This document shows positions 14,201-23,906 of a stretch of DNA of 64,000 bases, in pieces. Position 1 is the first letter of the stretch, and each line of letters begins with the position of its first letter. The stretch comes from Dirofilaria immitis (Eukaryota; Nematoda; Chromadorea; Rhabditida; Onchocercidae). The DNA lies in contig JAKNDB010000087.1 of NCBI GenBank assembly GCA_024305405.1, positions 4,900,501 to 4,964,500 of the forward strand, in the 5' to 3' direction. The position numbers were made by a program, and so were the translations under genes. The notes below the pieces were generated by a model. That model had not been told where the DNA came from and did no database searches. It saw nothing but the letters and a program-made list of their open reading frames with translations.

Positions 14201-14225
14201 ATGTATTCATTAGTATAAATAACAT
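11213..14225 (-). CDS. Orphan single-pass membrane protein with acidic C-tail, about 200 aa
   Basis: Not recognised. Minus-strand exons: 14166-14225 (start MLFILMNTSCILK, possible signal or anchor), 13816-13927, 13325-13463, 12957-12999, 12719-12848, 11213-11334 (ends KQ then TGA). Residues roughly 20-110 are hydrophilic and charged (YQREERRKRQIEEPAYL). One strong transmembrane span lies in exon 5 (FMLIIYWMLIPVFIWVAIIL) followed by a basic stop-transfer (WKNLRSHWRK). The last exon is acidic (EIEWSPEEDPTEM). Three single-base frame deficits are needed to join everything: an A-run at 13883-13887 and one base at each of the donors near 13325 and 12719. All three are fixed by adding one base to an existing run or G. 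The last exon lies 1.4 kb from the fifth; its assignment to this gene rests on phase and strand only. Confidence 0.5.
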
Positions 14226-15890
14226 GATATAGAATTTGCCTATAACCTTACAATTCATTTCTTCTTTTTTTTTTCTTTTCATTTCACATTTTACATTTTG
14301 TTTTTTTAATTTTATCGTTTGATTAAATCAACAATCAGAATTAAACGCAGACCCGTTATGCATTCTAATATAATTTTTCTAAAATATCTGAAATTTTTCA
14401 AATCTTAACAAGAAATGAAGCAAACGCATATAAAAATTTACCCATTACAATTTTGCTCTGTTAATATCAAAGTAATCAGCCTCAATGAAAGCAATCGATT
14501 AAAAGTAATGCGATAATTTAATCTTCTTCGATCGTTATTTATGAATATAATTTGCTAGAATTTGCATTTTCAAAAAAAGTAAACATCGAGAGAAGTGACA
14601 CCACTAGCACTCCATTCATTCGAATTTCAATATATTTTTTATAAAATATTTTCTAAAATGGGATTATTTGCAGCTTCTTGAATGATAACAAGAAAAAAAA
14701 AACTTGTGTGTTTTCAATTTTTTATCAACTAGCGATTCAACGAAGGAGCATAGCAATTAAAAATTCGGATTAGTTGCTTGCACGATTCGATAATAGATCA
14801 TCATTTGATTCCTATCAGGAAGAATTCAAATATACCGTTTGCCTTAGAATCCTTGAGAATTCATGATGTCTTGTCTCATAGGAGTAATAAATTTTCGGTA
14901 ACTTTTCATTTGAAACTTTCAAAAGATAACCATGCAAGCATTGTTCAGGCATCATATTGGATATGGTTATGCTAAAAATTAAATTAGGTTTGCATACACG
15001 GAATCATTTCAGTGCTTATATTATTAACAATATAATTTGTAAGAGCGAATAAATATGTAAAATAATAATTGCGTAATTCACTAAAAATGAATTTTAAAAA
15101 TATCTGAGCGATCCTCTTATCTTACTTTCTACAATTTCAAATAGAAAATTAATACATAGATTTCAAGGCCTTCATCTAAGTTTCTTGTAGTTACTCTATA
15201 AGTAGCACCTCTATAGTGGATATCGATTTTTTTGTAATTTTTTTGTTCTTTTTCACTAAGGGATATTATCAATAACATGTACTTGTAATTTTCCGTGGCC
15301 AACTATATTAAGATTATGACAATTTAAGTTATGCTTCTTATGCTATATTTCTATTTCTCATGAAAATGAATTTCTAAATTCTTAATCTCAAATTGTTTCG
15401 TTGTAAATCTGTTTTAATTAAGATGGATTTCAATTCAATTAACTACAAAAAGTGGATCAGCGTAATATAAACTATAGTATTCCTGGATGTGATGAAATGA
15501 AAAACGTTGATAAGCTAGCACTTTTTTTTTTTTTAAATATAATTCCATTTTGAATCATTCGACATTGGAATGTAAGAATCGAGGAATTCAGTCTCTAGCC
15601 TACGAAATTTTTTCAAAGCGTTTATTTTTATACTTCATTTATTCCATAAACAATTTCAAGTATGCGTAATTAACTTAACATCATAAAAATAGTGAGAGAT
15701 ATGGAGATGAATCTATAAACTTAAATCAGTTTAAAGGCTTCAAATTTCGAACATTACGAAAGCGATAAAACATTCGTTCAAATTTTTCGATGCAGTATAT
15801 TTAATTCACATTCGAATACCGCCATCAAAGATGTTGTATTGAAAGCTTATTAATGAGTTTTTAAAATTTCATCACTTGCACATCCTTCTT
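14226..15890. other. AT-rich intergenic stretch
   Basis: Nothing firmly coding. One minus-strand frame of about 45 codons near 14825-14965 starts MPEQCLHGYLLKVS and ends in stop without splice context; I do not call it a gene. Confidence 0.4.
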
Positions 15891-18800
15891 TTATTCTTCC
15901 AATTCATCCGGTTCTTTGCATTGCGTCTTCAGTAATTCTTTTACTCCAGGTGAAACAGCCCCAACGGTACTCGTCTTAGCAAAAATTTCTAGATGGTTTT
16001 TGCCTTTCCATATCAAAGCACATTTGAATTCTGAGTCATTTTTTATCAAGAATTTTGCAATTTTATCTAAGCAATCATGAACTTTTGACAGTACCACATA
16101 GGGCAAAGGTTTAATTAATTTAGAAATATCCGAAAGAGCATTCATTGCCGGCTTTCCAAAATCGCCATTTCCTTTGAACCAACCGACAATTTCCTACGGA
16201 AGTTTTACTTTATGAATATTTCAGCTTAATATCGCAATGCATTTCTTATTCAGACATTATTTAAATTTGTATAATTAGCAATTATATTGAATTAATTATT
16301 CTCACAACTTCTTTCGTTCAGTAATTAATATACATACCTGATCTGCGGTAGTGAAAAACATTTGTGCCCATGTGAAGAATGGAAATCCAGCACCTTGTGG
16401 ATAAGTTGTCAATAGTTGTAACGGGATATTCCGTGGCACTTCACCATATTCCATATATGAAACTGCATTATTTTCATTAAACTTCTCCTTTTTGGTTCCA
16501 GTTCGCTTTCTTTTTCTAAATGGTTGTCACTGCAAAATGAATGATTCAAGTACTTTTTTGGTAAATTTTCTTTTAATCATCTAAAAGTGTTCATTTCACT
16601 TATTATTTATCTACATCATATTTTTATTTATTTTGCGTATGCGTTTGATTGCTCATTTAATTGCATAATTTCGAAAAATTTCATATTCAGACTGAAGGAC
16701 AAAGATTTGTTTTTAAATAAAATAACTGTTTTGATCACTAACGCATACCAAATAAGAGTAATCAAACGATTCTTATTCAAATATGACAATAATAAACTAT
16801 TGTATTCCGAATTATGTTTTTATTTTTTTATGGTAAATGTCGCGAGAAACTTGGAGAAGCTTTTTTAAAATGGGTATATTGATCATTTTAATATACCCAT
16901 TATTGACTTGCTAGTCCATTATGAGAGCTGTAAAAGGAACAGCTGTTCGCTGTAATAAAGATCAAGCTGAATCACAACTTTTGTAATTTTATCTGTCGTC
17001 GATAACTGAGAATATTATGATAAGGAAAAGGCATCATCATTAGCAAATCATCGACCTCAATTTGTACTCCACGTTGCAAAAGCATATATTATTGGTCAAC
17101 AGATATTTGAAATGGTTTCTCATTAGATTTTTCGGATATTAGCAATAGAGACCAAGAAATTTTAGTTTTTGTATAGAATCATCTTATATCTTGATCGTAA
17201 TTCGAATACAACTAATCCAATCAATAGATCTCAAATTTTTTGATAAGACACACATCCTCAAATAAATATTTATTCACTTTGCAGTTCGTAGAATTACCAG
17301 ATCATTTAATTACTTTTTAAAAATTTCAAGATGCCCCAAAATATTTTCGAAATCAAATATCGTCCTGTGCTCAGTTTTCAGATCATTATTAACTTTAAAC
17401 CAATAAAGACGACCTAGGATTTCTTGGAAATTTTTGAGAAAGCGGAAATTGTTTGGAAAAATTGAATTTAAAGAAATTCTAGAGGTGTGGACTATTGCAA
17501 ATGAAAGATAAATTGCCATAAGAAGGAAGCTTCAATGATTTGCTGCTCATTCATTCGAAAATCACATTTAATTTTTCGGTAATAAAATAATTGCACTAAG
17601 ATTCATGAAATCAAATTCAGTCCAGCAATTTTCGTGTTCCATGAAATCAAATTCAATCCAGCAAAACTATGAAATTATTACCTTTGCATTTTCACAGCAG
17701 CATAATCAGCGCAATCAACTTCAAATCGCACCAGTAGTTTGAATTGACCAAACTGGTAAGAAACGAGCTGGAAAAATGGACCAGTGGTAAACTTTGATCT
17801 TGCCTTTGTCATTTTCGTTTCAAAGCTTGATCAAATGTTACATGACCAATTTCCATGAGATCTGATGCTTCCATTCTAAAAATACTGTTATAGCTAGCTT
17901 TAATATCTAGCTGCATAAAAATTTTAAACTTGGAGAAAGAGAACAATATCGTTCCCACTTTTTTGACTGTATTGGATTCTATATCATGAAGTATTGCTGT
18001 AGAAAAATTATGGCAAAACGGATTTCTAAACGACGTCGTCATATTTATTTTACAGTCGTAACTCTGAAACGATTTCAGGAAATAAAGAGTTGAATTATCT
18101 TAACGTGGAGCTAGATGATTTTGGTGAAATCCTAGCAAAATGAGCAGTGCTACTGATTAATAGATTTACAAAAAGTTGGAATGGATAAAAATTTTAAACA
18201 GATTTATTTTGCTATTTTAGAATTGACTCTTTCTAAAATGCTAATTACCTCGTCAATAAAACGGTTTTCCCTATTCGTTCCACATCAATTCGAAACAATC
18301 CGTCACCAGCTTCTTGCGCAAATGCGAACAGTTTTTGCAAATTTACAGCATCAGTGATAAAATTGTAGTCATTGAAATTAATTGGTTTATTCGCCTTTGC
18401 TGTTATGTGACGTGCAGCTAATATTGCTGTATCTAGGGAGCCAGTTGGAATCTTAAAAATTATTGATGTAATCACATTATACTGAGTGCTCGCATCAATA
18501 AGCAACTATTGAATATGGCGCACTATTAGCATTTTCAGAGAGAGCAGTAATTTCAACTACAAAAAAGTGGGTTGCAAAGCAAAAATTATGTTTTTGAATC
18601 AGTGGCTGAGGAAATACTCACGATTTGCAAAAATGAGAAATAATAAACTTCAGTGATACTTCATAAATGACAGCATTAAAGCTACTATTAAATGATTTTT
18701 ACAAATATGAAGACTCCCTAAATGTTTCACGTAGTATAAATTTTAAATTTAAATTCTGCATGTTTTCAAACGGCAAAAAGCAAACTTTTAGATGATTGAC

Positions 18801-19374
18801 ATCATATATAACCACACCATGATCCTGCTGCAATTTGCCACCTGCCCAGAAAAAAGATTCCGAAGGCATACCGGGCATCTAAATGAAATGAACTTTGAAT
18901 TTTAATCGTTAGTTATGAATGAATCATCACTGTCTAATCAGATATTGAAAGATAACATCGTTCATTGTAAAACAAAACTTCTGTAAAAGTAATTGAAACT
19001 TTAACGAATTTTTATTATAAAGCTTAATAAAAAGTTTTTATTGCATTATCTATTTGTAATTTATTGAATTGTAATGTTATGATTTGCTTTAAAAAAAGAT
19101 AAGAGAAGAACTGAAAGCAGTTATTTCATAAACAGAAGCATACCTGATTAATTGAGTAATATCGAATTTCTTTCAAAATCCTTATTTATAAGCGATGTTA
19201 AAAACTTACAATGATGGTAGGTGTTTCATCATTCAAATACCATTGGTATGAACCGATTCTTTCTACAAATTTCGTGGATGTTGGTCCACCTTTTCCAGAT
19301 AAATTCACAAGCGGTAAAAGACCATATGGTTCCTCTTCCAAACCGTCAAATAACCAAAACCCTTCAGCTGTCAT
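15891..19374 (-). CDS. DXO/RAI1-like decapping nuclease family protein (nematode type)
   Basis: Best match from memory is the divergent DXO/RAI1 (Dom3Z) family expanded in nematodes; the family removes non-canonical or incomplete mRNA 5' caps. Minus-strand exons: 19210-19374 (start MTAEGFWLFDG), 18703-18878 (SFFWAGGKLQQDHGVVIYDV), 18249-18505 (LFRIDVERIGKTVLLTR), 17682-17875 (GPFFQLVSYQFG then VRFEVDCAD), 16338-16529 (YGEVPRNIPLQ, FFTWAQMFFTTADQ), 15891-16193 (GWFKGNGDFGKP to a terminal DELEE). The EVDC stretch corresponds to the family's conserved GEVDC motif, with acidic metal ligands. The second metal motif (E-x-K) should lie in the unresolved 17.0-17.6 kb part; a VEYKLRS reading occurs near 17080. 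Frame deficits occur at an A-run (17812-17815 on +), an A5 run (16489-16493 on +) and the exon 2 donor (18703). Whether it is catalytically active is unknown. Confidence 0.55.
16870..16900. repeat. 11-bp perfect stem hairpin
   Basis: Arms ATGGGTATATT and AATATACCCAT flank a 9-base loop (GATCATTTT). It lies inside an intron of the DXO-like gene. It is more GC-rich than its surroundings; it could be a decayed inverted-repeat element or an RNA hairpin. Confidence 0.65.
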
Positions 19375-20316
19375 TATTTAAAAGCCGAAGGCTTGCCTAT
19401 CTTGATTCTTGAACGATTGTATATTGCAAGCTAAAATTCTATTATCGATTTCTGCATTAATTGATTTCATTTAAAATCTCGATAAAGTAGTTCTGGTTAA
19501 AAATAACATGAAAGTAGAAATTAGAGAAAAAAATTTAAGTGCATTATTTATATGAGAATATTGAATAATTGAAAAATTCGCAGTGTAAGATCTGCTGCAT
19601 CATATCCTCTCATTTGATCTCATTCTCTCTTATCCGCTTATAGCTAGTCATATAGCTTTTTCTCATGTTTATAGCTTTGTTTTCAAAATACCAATCAAAA
19701 GATTTCCAATTTTTTTTTAATCCTAAATCAGTCACTATAATGTATTCCCGAAATGTTACTTAATAAGGGTATAAATAAGTCAGCATATAATAAATAAGTC
19801 TGATAATTTGGATCTAATATCCAACATTCTCAAGTGATGCGAAATTCGGAAATTTTTAAAAGAATAAAAACTGGTCGAATATTTATTTCTCCTATAGTTT
19901 TTAAGCAAAAATTAAATATAATTTCTAAAGACTGATTAAATATAGCCGATATTTCTGGACAGAATAGATTTAGATCTGAAATAAAAATATGGATAAAATT
20001 TGGTTTGAACTAATAGAATCACTAATTCAACTCTATGACATACGGCGATCTTGAAATCCAAAATTTACATCTGAAATCAATTACTAATCAGTCGACTTTA
20101 CCCCGGAACTTTTCACCAAAATTACATCATGTCAAGGATAGCATTTGAAAAAAGAACAGAGAAGATTAGATATTACAATAATTCTATTGCTAACACTAGA
20201 AGCAGCTTCAGGAACAACGCTGTAGCTGAACAAATGTTACAGCCATCCATTGATGTTGGTGCTTCTTCACATTCTTCCTTTCTTCAGCTAGTAGATTCAT
20301 CTCTCATCTCGTAAAT

Positions 20317-20428
20317 GAGATGACGATAGTGATGATGATAATGATAGTGATGATGATGATGATGATGATAATGATGGTAATGATAAAGATGATAATGATA
20401 ATGATGATGATAATGATAATGATGATGG
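20317..20428 (+). repeat. GATGAT/GATAAT microsatellite
   Basis: About 110 bases of GAT-based triplet and hexanucleotide units (GATGAT, GATAAT, GATAGT) with occasional substitutions. It begins just after a stop in the short frame that precedes it and continues into non-repetitive AT-rich DNA. Confidence 0.9.
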
Positions 20429-22435
20429 TTAACGGTGAATGTTATCGAAGAAAACAGATCTAGCTTGTGTCTTACACTCCTACTCTAACCTTTGCTTGTT
20501 GCCTTCATATTTTTACACGTTATAAAGCTATCGCCGTAATGTTGCTGCTCTATTTGATAAATCGAGAAATTTAATGCGTTCGTTCATTTGCTGGAAAGCG
20601 AACAATGTAAAGTTCAATTCTGACTTCAATTTAAGTTAAAAATACAATTGATTAAAAGCAGCTTGTTAAACAGAAGATTGTTATATCTTCTGTTTTGAAA
20701 TCTTTAGCAAACTTGTGCCAATTATTTCATTCTTCGCTGATTCTGAAAAATGAGTCAAATAATTACTGAATTATATGCTTTCCTCGTCAAACCGTAGAGA
20801 TATTCAACTAATGTTACACTTTTGATACTTGATACTCAAGTCGTTGAGAATACTACTTGTTTCCAAAAAAATTCTGTCTAATTGCTAATTGTTAAAATAG
20901 ATTCGTTTTGACTTTGAAGAAATATCTTTCAAATTAAAAGGCACAAAAATTAAATAATCTGGAAATCTCTTTTTCACCTTCTTAGAATATAAAAAACTAT
21001 ATTGAAAAGAATATGATGAATTGCCTGGTTGCAACATAACGCAGTGACCTATTACGATATGCTGATATCTCCCATCCATTAGCATTTTTAGAAGTTTCCA
21101 GAATTTCAGATATACGGATTACCAATTTATATATTATTTTAAATAAGATAAACTTATCATTTCTAATAATGAGAAACAATTTTTGAGGAAATTTCCATTT
21201 TTAATGTTTTGGATTTTTATTATAATAAAATTGAATTTCTTGTATTCAAATTCATTTCTACAGTTGAAATTTGAATATAAAAACTTAATTTTCTTTAGTC
21301 TGAAAGATCTTCAGACATTTCTATATGTCCGTGAAAGTAATTATATTTTGGTACTCATTGTCTCAATAAATTTTGAATGAATTTTGAAAAATTTTTGAAT
21401 TACTTTTCAAATCTCTTAGAAAAAGTGAATCTGCAACAAAATATCTCACGAAATAAGTTTCCTTTTAGTTAAAACACGTCGAGTATTCATAGATCATTGT
21501 TGTAAATTTGTAAAATTCCTGACATGAAATCCAAATGTACAGCAAAAAAAGTAACAAGTTGCAGATGCATTCATCATTTATATAGAAATAAAAAACTATG
21601 CTTTAGACAAATATTCTATTCAAATGCAATTATTCTGAAAGAAACCGGATGCTTGGAAGTTTTCGTAAACTTAAAAATTTTTGCATTTTCTAAGGAGAAA
21701 TATTTAAGCGTAAATTATGAATAACGAAGACAGATAGTAATCTTCATCATCGACATCTTATACTGCATAGCTGACATCTTCAGCATCGATCTGTAGAAGA
21801 TATGTAATAGAATCAAGAAACTACTGATTTATACACAGGTATTATCATTCTCATGAATTACTATCATCTATCATCCGATATCATCATTATATCACGTCAA
21901 ATTATCACCATCAGTTACATATCGTACTCATTGCGATAAGTGTTTCTCCTTTTTGTTCTAGTATCATAGTATTCCGTTTTCTTTCATCAGATTCCTACAT
22001 TTCTCTTACGAGAATCAATATGCTATTCGCTAAGTCAGGAAACAATGAAAGAAATTAGAAAGAATATTTTATCGATGATTTGAAGCGCTTAATTTGGATA
22101 GAATAATCAAAGAAAAAAAGAACTTAACAAACATATTACTTATTCCAATGGCAACAATGTCACAATGTCATTTATTCTATTAATAGTTGTTTAAAAATTT
22201 TTAAGAGTATATAAAATATTCATAAGTAGACAGAGAAGCTCAAATAAATAAAAAAAATTTACCTGATCAGGATCTAAACCTTGCCATTGATCTTATATCA
22301 CTTTTTTTTTTTTCTACCTAAATAAGCGGTACTCTTATACATTTGAATGGACAGTATTGAATTTCACAGAAACATCATGCATAAATGAGAGAGTGTCCTC
22401 TTTTTCTCTCCATATTATAGCTCTATCAACCCATC

Positions 22436-22680
22436 GATTATTATATGTCTCGTAAAATGACTATTAGTAATAACGCGTCTATGACGTCTAATCTTAACCC
22501 AGGGCCTTGTCTAAGACCCGAGGAACAATTTTGATTGCCTTCCCAGGAGGGAAGGTAAGTTGAAATCTTAGGCTTATGTCGCGTCGCGGGTTTTGGCGTG
22601 AACGTCGTGCCGAAGGAGTACACGCCTTAGTTATAGGATGAATGACACCTACCGGATAGTCATTGAGCAGATAGACGTGT
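22436..22680. other. GC-rich, CpG-containing island of unknown origin
   Basis: About 245 bases with clearly higher GC and CpG than the flanks (CGCGTC, GTCGCGTCGCGGG, CGTCGTGCCG). It holds a perfect 7-bp stem with an AGGA loop at 22538-22555 (CCTTCCC / GGGAAGG). The minus strand is open for 60 codons (22441-22623, start MYSFGTTFTPKP) but I recognise no family. It could be a structured RNA, a fragment of transferred or symbiont-derived DNA, or a repeat remnant. Confidence 0.5.
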
Positions 22681-23365
22681 TCTTTTTTATTGGGATAAAT
22701 GGGTAGAGTTTCAGTTTATTTTACTTCAATATTTTTATGCATACAATAAGAGGTAAGACGTTGCTCGTCTCTATCATTGAGAAAAAGTTGACCTAATTCA
22801 TGTAAATCAAACACCATGCATTGTATACTTGTAAAAAGTAAAAATTTGGTTTGTAAAAAGTCGCTTAGTTTTCATTTTCTAGTACGAATTTGCAAGCGGA
22901 ATAAGTAGAAGAATTCAGTTAATGATATCATCAATACGTAAAATTCAAATTTATAAATAGACCTCTTTCTGCCTTTTTGAGGCTCACAACTGCTCCTTGT
23001 TTTATTTGATTCCACACTTATCTTTGTCAACTTAATTCCTTTCATGTTATCTTCATTCAAAAAGAGTTTTCAAATACAGTTTCGATTATATCGCTTTTGT
23101 TTACTTGCAGATTTATGTAAATAAGTTGAGGTTCATTTTTGAAATAAAGGGCTGTAACATCAACGAATAAAAAGTGTCATATTTAGGACGTTTATCTTAA
23201 CGAAATAAGCCTTAATAATAACTAATATAAGATCTATGAAAATCAAATAATTGAATATCGACATATGATTTCAAGCATTTTCGGAATGTTTAATCGAATT
23301 CACAAATTGATTGTTGAGAAATGAAATTGTGTTATTATAATCAAATTATTAGACTAACCTAAAAT

Positions 23366-23404
23366 CTTATCGCAAATACTCAAATTTTGAGTATTTGCTA
23401 TAAG
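23366..23404. repeat. Near-perfect 39-base inverted repeat
   Basis: Arms GCAAATACTCAAA and TTTGAGTATTTGC are separated by one base and extended outward by CTTAT/ATAAG with one mismatched pair. It forms the first of three hairpins within 165 bases upstream of the TTC9-like gene. Confidence 0.7.
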
Positions 23405-23471
23405 AATCAGGGGAAAATGTTCCATATAGGATTAACCATAAAGTGAATGTAGGTCTTACAGCTGGCTATCG

Positions 23472-23529
23472 CCCGTATAATCAATACGGGATTCAGTTTA
23501 GCTGATCAGTTAGCTACTTCCTACTGATC
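23472..23529. repeat. Two adjacent perfect-stem hairpins
   Basis: The first stem is CCCGTA/TACGGG with a 7-base loop (23472-23490). The second is GATCAGT/ACTGATC with a 12-base loop (23504-23529). A direct GGCTATC word flanks the pair at 23464 and about 23532. No tRNA or known small RNA consensus is evident. Confidence 0.6.
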
Positions 23530-23906
23530 TTGGCTATCAATATGAGCAGATTGATGGTATGGAGATTTTGCACAATGAGTAGGCAATGATGCGACACTTC
23601 AATTGGATTCTTGCCAACGTTGTAATCGCACTTGTTGTTTGTTTACGAGTGGGGTTGTTGACAGTCTGAAATATTTGCGTCGTGAAGTTGTTGTGATAGT
23701 CTTGATGACTGGAAGTAAAAACTTTGCTGAATTGATAGGGAAGAAGTGGCTTGTTTCATAAGAAATGGAAAAAAGTTAACTAGATGTTCTCACAATTCGT
23801 CATTTTTCTTTAGTTTAATAAGGGAAGTTATCGTTACGAATAATATTCAGTTGAAGTGAAGCATGGAGAAATTATTAGCCCATTATTTGTCATATTTTTA
23901 GTGGTG

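Larger units (their letters stand above)
19375..23906. other. Gene-poor region with microsatellite, GC-rich island and hairpins
   Basis: No exon here passes splice, phase and motif checks. Named sub-features are a GATGAT-type microsatellite (20317-20428), a GC- and CpG-enriched island (22436-22680) and a hairpin cluster (23366-23529). The last 300 bases are less AT-rich than average and lie upstream of the TTC9-like gene, so they may be its promoter or 5' exon. Confidence 0.4.

Noticed and set aside
20129..20314. 61-codon frame starting MSRIAFEKRTEK just before the microsatellite
   Set aside because: No splice sites in phase, no recognisable motif, and it runs straight into simple repeat.
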